DNA from: Dipteris shenzhenensis
Lineage: Eukaryota > Polypodiophyta > Polypodiopsida > Gleicheniales
Strand: one strand, 5' to 3'
Length of the DNA stretch: 64,000 bases
NCBI GenBank assembly: GCA_047967505.1
Contig: CM106539.1
Below the pieces are notes generated by a model, which was not told where the DNA came from, ran no database searches, and saw only the letters and a list, made by a program, of their open reading frames with translations. Made by a program: the position numbers and the translations under genes. This document shows, piece after piece, positions 1 to 10,962 of this stretch; the first letter of the stretch is position 1, and each line of letters starts with the position of its first letter.

Positions 1-419
1 AGGTTAGGTGAGCCTTAGGTTAGATAAGCCTTAACTGTAGTTAGCTCAACTAACTACCACCAGTTAGGTCCAATTAGTTAAGTTAGATAAACTAAACCAA
101 TTAGAGTAACTAAACTAGTATCAGTTAGTTGGCTCTTCAAACTAAAGGCCATTCACACCACCCTTAAGGTCAAAGATCCCCCCTAAGGCCTAATTTTTCC
201 CCTAATTCAACACAACTTTTCAAGACCGTAACTCATCCATTTGGGATCCAAAATGAACCCCGATTGAACCAGCGTTTCACACACAGAAACAACACACTAT
301 GGGACATTTTTCTAGCCCATTGGACACCATTTCGGCATCCCTAGCACTCGCTAATTTGTGCCCCCGTGTGGGCTCCCTTTTTGCACTAATTCGCTCATAA
401 GTTTCCACGGTGACCTCAA

Positions 420-1653
420 ACAGAAAGGCTGCAAGATGATCCCGCATTACAAGTAGGCAATATAGCAATGCGCAGGAAAGAAAAGGTAACAACATACTTA
501 GGAAGAATGAAAAGATTAATAGCAAAGTGTGTCCCCCCTCCCGACGACAAGAACCTCATAGCATGGTTTATCTTTGGACTGAAAAAATCCATTCACAAGG
601 ACATGAAAAAAGTCAGCAACTATGCACATTTCAACGACACTCCTGAAGCTACAATTGACATTGAGGATGACATGACTGATTCTGAGAGCGCGACATTGAT
701 GGCTATAAATCAAAGTCATCGCAACAAGAAATATTCAAAGAAGGGAAGCACTTCCAACAAAGATCACACCACCAAGTGGAAGTCATGGCCCTAAGAGTAA
801 AAGATGAAATGATGCAGGCCATCGAGCAAAAGTTGCACATCTCTCAGCCACCACAATACCCACGGAGAGAAAATGTTTGGTACCCACATTGTATGGCCAA
901 CCATGCAACCAATGAGTGCCCAATCTAGAGGAATAGACAACACCCACAAGAAGTGGCTCAGCCCCCACGGTTATGGTGTCCCATTTGCAATGTTGCAGGG
1001 CATGATGTAAATACATGTTTCTATAATATGAGGGTAGCACAACCCCGACCCAACAATACCAACAGTCGCCAATCCCAGTGTACAGGTCCCACTGGCCACC
1101 TTCGGCCCTCAATTTTTGATCGTGTCTCCGACAGACAGTTGAATGGGTTACTTATGAATGCGAGGTTGGACGAGCCAATAACTCAAACACACTCGGTCAG
1201 GTTATTGAGCAATTGATCATATCACATTGTTATCTCCAGCATGACCTAATGCATAAGTGTCACATCTCAACCCACTAACAATGAGGACACAAGTGCCTCA
1301 ATTAATAAGGAATCCCAATCCTCCGCAATATCCTCGGGCTCCCAATCTTGCTCCAGTAGTTCTGGTGCAACAATTCCGACCTGAAGAGCTGGGAACCTCA
1401 CTATGAGTATGAAACAAAATACCCTATGTACTACATGTATGGCGGAGGAAACCATTGCATAGCAGAATGCCCACACAAGGGTAACCCCGTTACATTCCAA
1501 CCTGTGTGCAGGGAATGCGAAGTTGGGCATGCCTGCATGGACTGCCCACTAAGAACAAAGCCTCAACCAACCATGGAAGTGAAGCCTGATGTACCCCTAG
1601 GGATGATAAGTGTGGAAAATCATAGTATGGCAACACAAAGTGTGGCATCATAG
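420..1653 (+). pseudogene. decayed retroelement gag with zinc-knuckle array
   Basis: This is a broken gag-like polyprotein in several frames. The first part (about 420-794) has the gag-type stretch RMKRLIAKCVPPPDDK followed by WFIFGLKK. Four zinc-knuckle-like motifs follow. One is an intact CCHC (CPICNVAGHDVNTC, near 980). Two have the first Cys replaced by Tyr (YPHCMANHATNEC near 880, YMYGGGNHCIAEC near 1435). The fourth is near-canonical (CRECEVGHACMDC near 1507). Gag zinc knuckles bind retroelement RNA during particle assembly. A TAG interrupts the frame after the first knuckle (near 927), and frame changes occur around 1217-1420. No protease or reverse transcriptase follows, so this is an isolated remnant. 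Several knuckles in one gag is less usual than one or two. The superfamily cannot be assigned. Confidence 0.6.
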
Positions 1654-1676
1654 CCAGTCTTGATCATAACAAGACA

Positions 1677-2066
1677 ATGAAAGAAGCGGCACGACAAAAA
1701 CTCCTTTTCGCTCAAAAAGCAAAGAGGCCTCTGACAAAACAAGCCATGCCAATCCCACAACTTAGTGAGACCATGCCTAGCACATCCACGGAAAGGGCCA
1801 CCCAAGAAGCCAAGGAATCGTTAATTAATAGAAACTCCAAGGTCAAATGGACAAGCCAGGAAACACTCATCAGAGCCTTGGACAAACATGCATCAATTAT
1901 GCTAGGCAGTTATGACAAAACACTCAAGAGGAAAGTGCAAGCCTTAGCAATAATCCTAGAGGGGTCCCTCACCATTGATGACCATTTTCCCAACCTCAGC
2001 TTCAATCCAAATTATTACGGCATTGTATTGTTGATATTTCTTACTATGGAAATTATTTTATTTTAG
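1677..2066 (+). CDS. unrecognised Lys-rich ORF downstream of gag remnant
   Basis: An open frame of 129 codons begins 24 bases after the gag frame ends and in the same orientation, so it may be the continuation of the same retroelement polyprotein. It is rich in Lys, Gln, Ser and Thr and ends in a hydrophobic tail. I see no protease active site (D-T/S-G) and no reverse-transcriptase motif. It is probably not an independent gene. Confidence 0.25.
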   Translation: MKEAARQKLLFAQKAKRPLTKQAMPIPQLSETMPSTSTERATQEAKESLINRNSKVKWTSQETLIRALDKHASIMLGSYDKTLKRKVQALAIILEGSLTIDDHFPNLSFNPNYYGIVLLIFLTMEIILF

Positions 2067-3225
2067 TTGTGTGACTATGGCAAAGTATTCCATAGGAGCG
2101 CACCGGACACGGTGGGGGTCCTAGTGGATGTTTCGTGGGGTTTAGTTGGGGACGCCTAACTACCTGTGTTTTGCCAGGCTAAATGGTTAGTATTGTGGGT
2201 GATTCCATGATAATACTAATGTTGCTAGTGTTACTAGTGTTATTGCAATTGGTCGCAAGGCGTGTATTTTGATGTTTATAAATCAAGGATACAATTGTGT
2301 TGGGATTGGTTGATGTGATGATTCAGCAATTAATTGTAACAACTAACACAATCGATAGCTCGAGTACAGATAATGTTGGATAACAAGGAACGGAAATGAT
2401 GAAGGTGATTTGGATTGATCGAAGTATCTAATGGCTATCAAAGGCCATGGGACATATTGTAAAGTAAGGAATTTTAAGCCGTGGGCTAATTTATTTTATT
2501 AATTGTGGATGAGGACATATTAAGCCTTGTGATATTTTAAGCTCGTGGAACTATGTTGAGCAATTCCTCTAATTATGGACAAGGGATGCTTTTGGATGTA
2601 CTATTATTGGCTCTTTGCTTTTTGGAATTACAATTATAAATACTCTAGCTGGGAAGCAAGAGCCACCATCTTGGGGGGCAGATTGGACCCCATGCAGTGT
2701 CGCTCTCTCTTCCTCTTCTCTCCCCCACTTATTTCCTTGTTCTTTATTTTTATGGTTTTGATAAATCTTGAATTTGTGAGCATGTCTGATTTTTAATTTT
2801 CGTAACACAAATCAACAGATAGATGCTCAAACAACAAGTCGCCTCTTTCAAAGAGCCATATCTCTTCAAGGGCATTATGTGTGTTTGTTCAAAGAAATGG
2901 TTAACACTAGCTTCTTAAAAACATAGCAAGCAATCTACGGTGTTCATGGATTACAAGGAAAAGATCGACAACAAGCTCACTCCATCTATCATCGACGGCA
3001 TCTTTACCATACTCATTGGGTAAAGACAACTGTGCACAACATCGTCTATAGACTCAACCATAACTTGAGGGCAAGTAATCGATCAAATCGGTTAGGGGAG
3101 TTGTTAACCCTGTGGCAACAAGGGCCAAAAGTGCAGTGTAGGACAACAACGATGAGAGCATTGTGTGTGTAGAGTAGCGGCAAAGCTCCTCTTGTAATAT
3201 CTTGAGCCTAAAAGATGGTATGATG
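2067..3225. other. intergenic, no gene recognised
   Basis: AT-rich sequence with scattered short ORFs and no motif I can recognise. It may contain internal or LTR sequence of the retroelement upstream, but no polypurine tract or terminal repeat was found. Confidence 0.4.
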
Positions 3226-3350
3226 AAGCTTAAAGGATGAGGATAGCCAAAATCCTCTCTAGAAAAGATCCAGTCATACTTGCAAAATCAAGATCTAGAG
3301 AGAGAAATACTAAATCTAGAGAGATAAATACTAAAAGTCTACACTTTTTG

Positions 3351-3439
3351 AGGTCCCCCCACTTTGTGTAGAGATCCAAAAGATCCCCCCACTTTGTGTA
3401 GAGACTCAAAGGTCCCCCCACTTTGTGTAGATACCCAAA
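3351..3439 (+). repeat. 30-bp tandem repeat, three copies
   Basis: Three near-identical units of about 30 bp carry the core CCCCCCACTTTGTGTAGA at 3351, 3381 and 3411. A degraded fourth unit may follow in 3450-3495. The array lies just upstream of a TATA-like sequence, so it could be part of an LTR. Confidence 0.8.
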
Positions 3440-3501
3440 GGGTCTCCTACAAAAGAGGTCCCACCACGGAGGTGCCTACGGATTGTGTAGAGACCAACAT
3501 G

Positions 3502-3509
3502 TATAAATA
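3502..3509 (+). promoter_or_regulatory. TATA-like box, possibly of an LTR
   Basis: TATAAATA lies downstream of the 30-bp array and upstream of a pyrimidine-rich leader. This is an LTR-like arrangement, but no paired LTR or primer-binding site was found. Confidence 0.3.
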
Positions 3510-3654
3510 TCTCTCAATGGAATGAAGCTCCCACTCTTTGGGGTTTCATGTTCAAGCTCATTATTGTGTTCATGTGATTGATCTCCATTGCATCCATGCT
3601 CTCTTACACTATCGTGTTCTAGCATTACCTTTTCCTTGCACTCCCTACCCTTGT

Positions 3655-3910
3655 ACTCCCTCCTCCTCCTCCTCCCTCCTCCTCCCTCCTCCCTCTTCCT
3701 CCACCCTCCTCCTCCTCCCTCCTCTCTCTTCCTCCTCCTCCCTCCTTCCTCCCTCCTCCACCTTCCTCCTCCCTCCTTCCTACCTTCCTCCTCTCTCCTT
3801 CCTGCCTGCTCCAACTTCCTCCTCCCTCCTTCCTCCCCTCCTCCTCCTCCTCCTCCTCCTCCACTCTCCTCCCTCTCCCTCCTCCTTCCTTGTCCCTCTC
3901 CTCAACCCTT
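3655..3910 (+). repeat. TCC-rich low-complexity polypyrimidine tract
   Basis: About 250 bp of interrupted (TCC)n/(CTCC)n. Both strands are open in several frames only because of composition (Ser/Pro/Leu on one strand, Glu/Gly/Arg on the other), so those frames are not genes. Confidence 0.9.
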
Positions 3911-6900
3911 ACCCCTTGAATCTGTGAAGGAGACTAGCTATCCACTCCTCAACCTTCGACTCCTCCCAAACCCTACAACCCCCTTTGAACCCTGGAACTC
4001 CTAGTTAGCTCTCTCAACCCTGTCCCCCTTTCAAACCCTGAAATCCCCTTCTAAACCCTTGAGCTCCCATGGAGGCGAGAGCCTCCATCAATCATTATGA
4101 TCAAGCCCTCTTTCTCACCCATGCGCGCATGAGATCTGCTTTCCACGCTTTAGCCTACACCTCTCATCAAAATATGACCCGAGGACCTATTTTAGATTTG
4201 TGAACACCTATGCTACAATGAGCGATGACACAGTTGTAGGTGACCAACACTCTTGAGCCTGCACTTGGGAGAATAAGGGACAACACCAGGAAAGAGTTCC
4301 TATGAAACATGCTTGGTATTGGAGTGTGTAAAATCCTTGTTCTTGGAGAAGGTGATGAGGCAAAAGCCACCCTCTTCCCTCAATCAATGGAGTGAGTATG
4401 GAAACTAGAGGAAGAAGGGGGCTACTCTGATGAGGGTGAGGACCTTGAAGAAGATCTATAGGATAAGCATCACTTGTCTCGTAGATGTGCGTCCTTCAAA
4501 ATTGGCTAAAATTAATATGAAATGCAACAATAAGACAAAAGGCCAAATCTGCATTTTTGTGGATCACACTTCTACTAAGGGCAAAGAAAAGATGCCTACA
4601 GCTAGTCATGTTAATTTTACTCTGGCCAAAAGTACTGAAAAAAATTATGCATCTTCATGGCAACTCCCTAAATACTAGCTCCAACCAAACCATGAGTGGT
4701 ACCTACTTGTAACTAGTCTACCTTTGTGCCTTTGACTAGACGATGCAATCGCTCAGTAGAAGTTAGAGGTGTGGGGAAGACCCGGGTCTGTAGTGGTTAA
4801 AACAAGTACAATATCTGCTGACAATATCTATGACATGGGCAATGTTTTAGTGGGTACTAACTTGCTCACCCCTATTCATGGCAATGTGAGGAGCCATGCA
4901 CCAATGTAAATCAAATCGTAACTTAACCACACTACATCATTGTACATATGCATATACCATTGAAATGCATCCCACTATAATATGTAGGGCCTCTGTGATC
5001 CAAATAAATGGAGGCTCTTTTGGGATTGTGTGAATTGCATGTCAATTGTGTGCAAGAACATCATCAACACCTCCTTCCTAGAAGACTCTGGAAGACATGG
5101 TGTCTTTTCTGGATATCAAATATTTTATGAATGCAGACATAATTTTTAAGACACTTTCATCATGGTCAAATATGAGGTCGAGCTATGTATTGCATATAAT
5201 GACCCACATGGATGATGTATGTCTTGGTTCTTGGACACTTTTCCTATTGATGAAATTCATCTTATTCAATTATTTTGATGCATTGCATTCTCTCGTTCAT
5301 GGGGAAAAGATCAGGCATATGGAAGCACCCTACTCATTTGGAGGGGGGACTGAAGGCACTTTATCCGATCTCATTAATGAACTATAGTGATTTAATGTAA
5401 CTAAGGAATCCATGGTAAGTTACACAATGATGTAATGCACTATCAGCTAAGCAAAGATGTAAAAGAAGTGATAGGTAGCCAAACTCCATGCAATAGCAAG
5501 TCTATGTAAGGATGATTAAGGTAATGCAAAGGAGTGGTTCACATCATTTTGTTGTGTAATTTTTCTCTTATCTCATAGAGTCAACCATCTTTGCATAGTA
5601 GTATAGCTTAGCCCAACTTCTTTCCTCTTCATATGCTTAGAGCTTCCTTTCTGTCATTTGACTTGTCAAACGTATTTTCAACATTTCATGGAGCTTCGAA
5701 CCCAAAAATCCCTTTTTGTTGCTTAAAAAAATTGATGTGTTCCTTCCTCTTTTTCAAAATTGCAGCCACCATTAGGCCATGATTGTTACATCCCATAGTT
5801 AGTAGAAACACATGCGTCCTTTAGGCAATTCTCTCGAGGGACTTGTATTGTAAAAGTGCTTTCATTTGGTATAATGCTTATTTAAAGTCCATTCCAATGA
5901 GTATTTTATTTACTATGAGTGTCAAGAGACTAGCGACTTTGAAAATCTCTAAGTTACAGGTGCATAGTAAGTGCACCTCTCATCTACAGATATGGAACCA
6001 TGTCCTTGATTCCTCGAACCTTTATTTGAACTTGTATAGTTTGAGTGTAGAATACTATACTTACCTCAAACCAGTGCGCTTAGTGGTACCTCACATAACA
6101 ATTAGCATGGTCTTCACTAGGGAGGGCTTCCCTTTTATTCATCATCATTATCAACAATTTGACCTACTAGCAACAAATTTTGAATCAATTCTTGCACATG
6201 AAGAATATAATTGATTATTTTTCTTTGTCATGAATTACTTCAAATTGCCAATTGAGCTTAGTGCTTGAATCTTGTATGTATGTCCATTGCCTATGAAAAC
6301 ATATTCCTTTACAGAGTTGAACACCATTCATCATCATAATGAGTTATCATGTGTGTAGGTGCATTTGAAATTACCAAACCGCTTTGGCTAACCACATTGT
6401 TATGGTTCAAGATCTCCTCAAATAGAAATAAAATTTCCATGTTGCTAAGACTCATCTTGATCATCATGTTGGGCATAATTGCATGACTCCCTGGACTTTT
6501 TCCTTAAGATTGATCTCTTTGTTTTTTGTGTCATGTACCTAATGTCCTAGTATCCCATAGTAATTTCAATTTCTTAAGCCTTTTAGGTGCATTTCATATT
6601 CCTAAAATCATTGTTAAACTGATAATTTCTCTCGGTATCACTTCCGTCTTTATTGTTCCATGCTTAGGCCCATTTGTTTGTTTTATTGACTTGAATATTT
6701 CTGCTAAAAATTTAATGTTGTTTATTTTTTGTTGAACTTTTTAGAGATTGATGGACAAGTGTAGCCTTTGGCATATCATCTTTCTCTCTGGACATTAGAT
6801 TGGCCTTTTTTCCTTCTAAGAACAATAACCTCTAGCTACAAAGCTTCTTCATGATCTTTAGTATCATTGGATCCATCTTTGTAGGATCTATTATTACATT

Positions 6901-7020
6901 AACATGTCTAACATTCTTTCAAAAGTTGGAAGATTCTCTCTTGATCATATTCTCTACATAATCAAAGGTAAGAGAATTCCTCCTTGTAGTGAAGATTTGA
7001 CTCCTAGAGCCACTATCTCT
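3911..7020. other. AT-rich intergenic stretch
   Basis: No convincing gene. Small open frames at 4430-4678, 5097-5387, 5843-6214 and 6526-6735 on the plus strand have no recognisable domain and look random. Decayed mobile DNA is likely but not demonstrable by eye. Confidence 0.4.
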
Positions 7021-7026
7021 ATTAGG

Positions 7027-7153
7027 AATGCAAAGTCCACCATTGTTTACTCGTTTGATACTTATTGAATGGGGGGAGCATGAGATTATAATGCAAAGTC
7101 CACCATTGTTTACTTCTTTTAATACTTATTGAGTGGGGGGAGCATGAGATTGG
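7027..7153 (+). repeat. 63-bp tandem duplication
   Basis: Two adjacent copies begin with AATGCAAAGTCCACCATTG at 7027 and 7090. They differ by a few substitutions. Confidence 0.85.
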
Positions 7154-7759
7154 AATGCCACTTCATTGACTACTAGTTCCTCTTGCAAATGAGTGAGATA
7201 GTTAGTCGATTTATACACCCATCTCTATTAATAATGCCCTCTCCAAGTTCTTTTCAGGGCCATTCAATATAGCAAAACACCTCAGGGTGGAATAAATGAA
7301 AGTAGCTCCAAGAAAAGTAAAACAATATCTCTACAAGATGAGAGAAGCGCACCCAAGGAGTCTCCCTCCCTATCCAAGCTTTGACATCAAATGATGTAAT
7401 ATCACCTTGCTTTCACCTCTCGTACACTTCAAATCACTTGAACTTTTGAAGAACGAACAAGTACAAGGCAATGATCCTTGAAGACACACAAAGGAACCTA
7501 TTAAAAGGAGAACCTCAATACAAATGAGTAAGAATGCTTATACTAGTGAATAAATAACTACAAAAGACTAGATTGTTGAGGTGTGTTGTAAAAATGCCAA
7601 TTGCTTTGGCATTCCTCATAGGCATCTTTTTTTGTGTGTGGCTATCTATGTTGGTTTAGGCAAATTTCACGATTGTGAAGTTGTAACAAATTCTTCACTA
7701 CATTTAGAAATTTCGCTAGCTCTTGGATTACAACTAATGATAGCTTTGCCACTTTTTGT

Positions 7760-8330
7760 TTTTGGTTCATGGAAAGGGTAAAATATTATTCTTGTGGTGG
7801 TCAGCTCTTACAAAAAGGACCCAAATATAAATAACTTTGGCATGAAAATTGTAGCCCCCATTGAGCTTCATGCAATTTCTAAGCAATATATAGAGGACCC
7901 TTATGGCATAGGAGAACCAAACTGGCCACAAAAAGGATCTAGACAAGAACTTATATGTTCCTTGACTCATCATTGTCATATTTCTTAAAAAATCCTTGCC
8001 ACAAGCTAAAAGGCAAAGCAGATGTCTTTTAAAAAATGATCTTATTTCGTGTGAGACAATAGGAAGGTCTTCATAGAAAGTGACTTTATTTCTAGTTTGC
8101 TACTAGCAAAACACATGCTCTAATCACCCACCAAAAGCACAACAAGGATCGATGGGACCCCTTCATAGCACCAAGCAAATTTTCCCTCCACTTGCAAAAT
8201 ATCTCTCTTGAACCAGGTCCACATGATAGAGAGTAGTCTCAATTCTCCTCCATACACCTTTGACAAATGAGCATGACCAAAATAGATCTTCTCAAGACAA
8301 TTCACATAACACATATCTAGGGTCAATGTC
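7760..8330 (-). pseudogene. LINE (L1-type) ORF2 C-terminal remnant
   Basis: On the minus strand near 8230-8310 one frame reads EDLFWSCSFVKGVWRRIE, which resembles the zinc-binding zf-RVT segment at the end of plant L1-type LINE reverse transcriptases (a CxxC pair, then H/E-LFF-CPF-K-VW). The preceding CxxC pair is visible in degraded form (YVLCELS). Further frames down to 7760 look like continuing decayed LINE sequence, with stops and shifts throughout. No endonuclease or reverse-transcriptase core is present, as expected for a LINE piece holding only its 3' part. The call rests on motif memory only. Confidence 0.4.
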
Positions 8331-9030
8331 TATGATTTCGAAGTCTAAATTTTGAGAGAACCACTTTTGAACTAGCTTACAAAGGAAGGCTTTTGCGAAC
8401 GTGTTCAATATTCCAAATACTAAACAAACATGTTTTGCTAGAAAGGTGGTTCTTTAAAAAGCCCCATTTGTTGCATCATAATTATAGCTACTATAGGATA
8501 TCGTGGGAAATCTTCATGGTTGAATAGAATAAAATTTGGAACATTTAGGCAAGGTGAAAAATGATCGAAGCATGGATTGTCTATAGTATTTAAAAGCTTG
8601 GACATTTACCCAACTAGTCCTTCCTTTGTAAGCCAGCTCACAAGTGGCTCCCACTCAGAGATACAATTTCCAAGTGGGTGGACATTAACCTAGATGTTGT
8701 GTAAAGTGGCTTAAGAAGACGTACAACATGTATTCATCGTGCAAGCTTGATTCAAGAGTTCAAGATGTTGTGTAAAGTGGCTTGAGAAGGCCTACAACCT
8801 AGATGTTCTATTCATCAGTAAAATTTACTTAGTGCTATGGAGGAGTTCTTGTTAACCCTTGTTACACTTTGGCAAGTGATAAGAGCATGTGTTGTCCTAG
8901 TTATTTAGCCAAACACTAAAGACCTTTCTTGGTCCCCCTCTTTGCCTTTCCCCTTGGCCAGGTCCTTTGGCAAAGACTTTTTAAGGGATGCAAAAATAAC
9001 AATTCAATGAGAGTAAGATCTCCCATAGAG
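8331..9030. other. intergenic with a short direct repeat
   Basis: AT-rich DNA without a recognised gene. A short direct repeat (TGTTGTGTAAAGTGGCTT) occurs near 8695 and near 8766. Confidence 0.5.
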
Positions 9031-9115
9031 CCCTTTTGTGAGTGGCCATTAGGGGAATTTTGGACTCAAAATGGGCCTCTTGGATTAGTCCCTTAAGATT
9101 TGTGATTAGCAAACC
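9030..9115 (+). repeat. dispersed repeat copy, inverted relative to 19612-19705
   Basis: The core ATTAGGGGAATTTTGGAC near 9049 matches the reverse complement near 19690, and similarity extends over roughly 80 bp with indels. It is an old dispersed repeat with two copies in this window; the family is not identified. Confidence 0.55.
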
Positions 9116-9531
9116 AGCCAATGGGAAGGCTTGGACATCAAAAGAATGGAGGATTCCATATTGGCCTCTCATTAGTGGAGAGTCCTCCTTGGTCCCACTA
9201 GGCTTCCACTTGCCTCTCTCTTGCCCCCACCACCTCTTGAGGCATTTACTCCCCCCTTTCACTTTTGGATGGTCCCCATACCCTCCTAGCCTCTCTTGGT
9301 AGGCCCCCAAATCCGTGACTTTTTTCCAAAAAATTGAAATTTTCCAAAAGTGTCCCTAGCACCCCAAACTCCTCCCAGGAGTCTCCCCAAACTATCCCCA
9401 TTGACTCCCCACCTTTCTTTGAGCCTCTTCCTCCTCTCTACCTCCTCTCAGTCTCCTCCCAACATCTTCCTCCTCTCAACCTCTTCCTCCTCCCAACCTC
9501 TTTATCTTTGCTTGCTCCCATTCTTTCTACA

Positions 9532-9864
9532 ATGGTGAAGCACTCCCCTTCCCCTAGGCCAAAGCTATTAATTCAATCTTGTGTGGGTCGCATTTTGAAG
9601 GACAACTGTGATATTTGGATCCCTCAAGAGTTTAGGTTAATGTCATGGTTCACAATGCAACCATCTGCAATAGGTCCATTCAAGGTTTCTAGAAAGGATA
9701 GAGCAAAGAAAGAGAAGCATTGGAAGGGTCGCATTGTTGGGTTTTGTAATACAAAAAAAGAACTTAAGGTGAAGGTCCAACACGTGTACATGGCTCGAGA
9801 CATGAACTTGGATCCTACCAGTCAAACTTGCTTTCCTTCAAATTGTATCTCTCTTTTGCATTAA
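9532..9864 (+). CDS. unrecognised protein, BAH-like segment
   Basis: The frame encodes 110 residues from the Met at 9532; a longer frame opens at 9334, but its first 66 codons are TCC-derived Pro/Ser low complexity, so I prefer the internal start. The body is not low complexity. It contains CDIWIPQEF, then WKGRIVGFCNTKKELKVKVQHVYMARDM. That second stretch resembles in layout the strand-strand region of BAH domains, which read chromatin (charged segment, GRI-x-x-I, K-V-K-V, then an aromatic Y/M-R-x-D/E). This is a pattern-level resemblance only, and no other part of a BAH domain is clear. It may be an exon of a larger gene or a transposon-encoded protein. It is the first of several same-strand unrecognised ORFs up to 12637. 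Confidence 0.4.
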   Translation: MVKHSPSPRPKLLIQSCVGRILKDNCDIWIPQEFRLMSWFTMQPSAIGPFKVSRKDRAKKEKHWKGRIVGFCNTKKELKVKVQHVYMARDMNLDPTSQTCFPSNCISLLH

Positions 9865-10033
9865 CTTTTTTTCATTTTCAATTCAATTTTGTATTCTAAT
9901 GATTGTATGTGAGCATGCATTTTGAGAGAGGGTGTCTTGTGGTGATTGTAGAGGGGGAGAAGGGCAGGGACAGAGAGAGAGAGATGGAGGGGTTGAGGGG
10001 CGTTAGGGGAAGATAGTAGAGGGGAGAGATTTG

Positions 10034-10034
10034 T

Positions 10035-10113
<79 letters not shown>

Positions 10114-10118
10114 TACGT
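10034..10118 (+). repeat. compound (AG)n(TG)n(AG)n microsatellite
   Basis: Uninterrupted AG, then TG, then AG dinucleotide runs. Overlapping open frames on both strands are composition artefacts. Confidence 0.95.
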
Positions 10119-10280
10119 AGAGAGTGAGAGAGACAGATTGATTGGCCCATTAACATCTTTCTTTGCTTTCTATGTAGATATCTTTCCCTCTACCAAAGTT
10201 GAAACCCAGCCTCTGGATAGTCTCACGGGAATATTTCAAGCTTTCCATTCAAATATTGGGGAATTAATGTTCTCAAGACA

Positions 10281-10538
10281 GTGCTACGTATGGATTGTGA
10301 TGTAGTGGACACCACAGAGTTAGAGGTACATATGCCCAATGGGGATATCCAAGATCTTGAGGTCACAGGTAGTTGGAGCTTGAAGCACGTTCGAGAATAC
10401 ATCGCTGTCACCTTTGATGATAGTGATTTTTTCTTTACACTAAACGGGAAGATAGTAAGAAGGCGACTCGAAGGAACATCAATGCTTGAGAAATGGAAGC
10501 CTCCTTGTAACTTGTCCATTGATACTAGTATTGAATAA
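10281..10538 (+). CDS. unrecognised protein, ubiquitin-like fold suspected
   Basis: This is an 85-codon frame with balanced composition. It reads as a small beta-rich domain: LEVHMPNGDIQDLEVTGSWS, a helix-like SLKHVREYIA, then FFFTLNGKIVRRRLEGTSM and a closing strand CNLSIDTSI. The order (beta hairpin, helix, LNGK-x-V-x-x-x-L-E-G-T, final strand) matches the layout of ubiquitin-like domains, but no diagnostic residues such as a Gly-Gly tail are present. It may be free-standing or an exon. It lies between the BAH-like ORF and the spliced gene on the same strand. The function is unknown and the fold is an inference. Confidence 0.4.
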   Translation: MLRMDCDVVDTTELEVHMPNGDIQDLEVTGSWSLKHVREYIAVTFDDSDFFFTLNGKIVRRRLEGTSMLEKWKPPCNLSIDTSIE

Positions 10539-10539
10539 A

Positions 10540-10765
10540 TGTAATAGTTTTTGAAGTGTGATGTCATTTGTATTGGCAATGAGTATACTTAATAAAATTA
10601 GTAGTTTTTGATGTGTGTTGTAATAGTTTTGAAAATATGATATAGTTTTTGAAGTGTGTTGTAATAGCACTTGAATAAACGTAAAAGTTTTGAAACTGTG
10701 TTGTAATAGTTTTTAACTAACTGTAATACTTTTTGTTAAGTGTGATGTCATTTGTACTAACATAA
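10540..10765 (+). repeat. degenerate AT-rich tandem repeat
   Basis: Several imperfect copies of TAATAGTTTTTGAAGTGTG-like units directly follow the preceding ORF. They may form its 3' untranslated region. Confidence 0.6.
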
Positions 10766-10962
10766 GGCTCCCTATATTCCAAAAACAAATCCATTATTTT
10801 GGGTGGCGGGGGGAGGTAGGGGGAGGCAGGATGGCAAATTATTTAGGCCAATATATTACATTGTCCAATATTTTATTGCCTAAATTATAGTCGAAACTTT
10901 AAGGTATTTAAAGAGATTGAAGTCAACTATATAAAGGGCCATTAGGTATGACATAGCCTTTA

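Noticed and set aside
1-130. Telomere-like TTAGG-containing start
   Set aside because: TTAGGT/TTAGTT motifs are irregular and mixed, with no run of TTTAGGG or TTAGGG units.
3538-4004. Long open frames on both strands
   Set aside because: They exist only because the TCC repeat lacks stop codons in all frames; the composition is Ser/Pro/Leu or Glu/Gly/Arg throughout.
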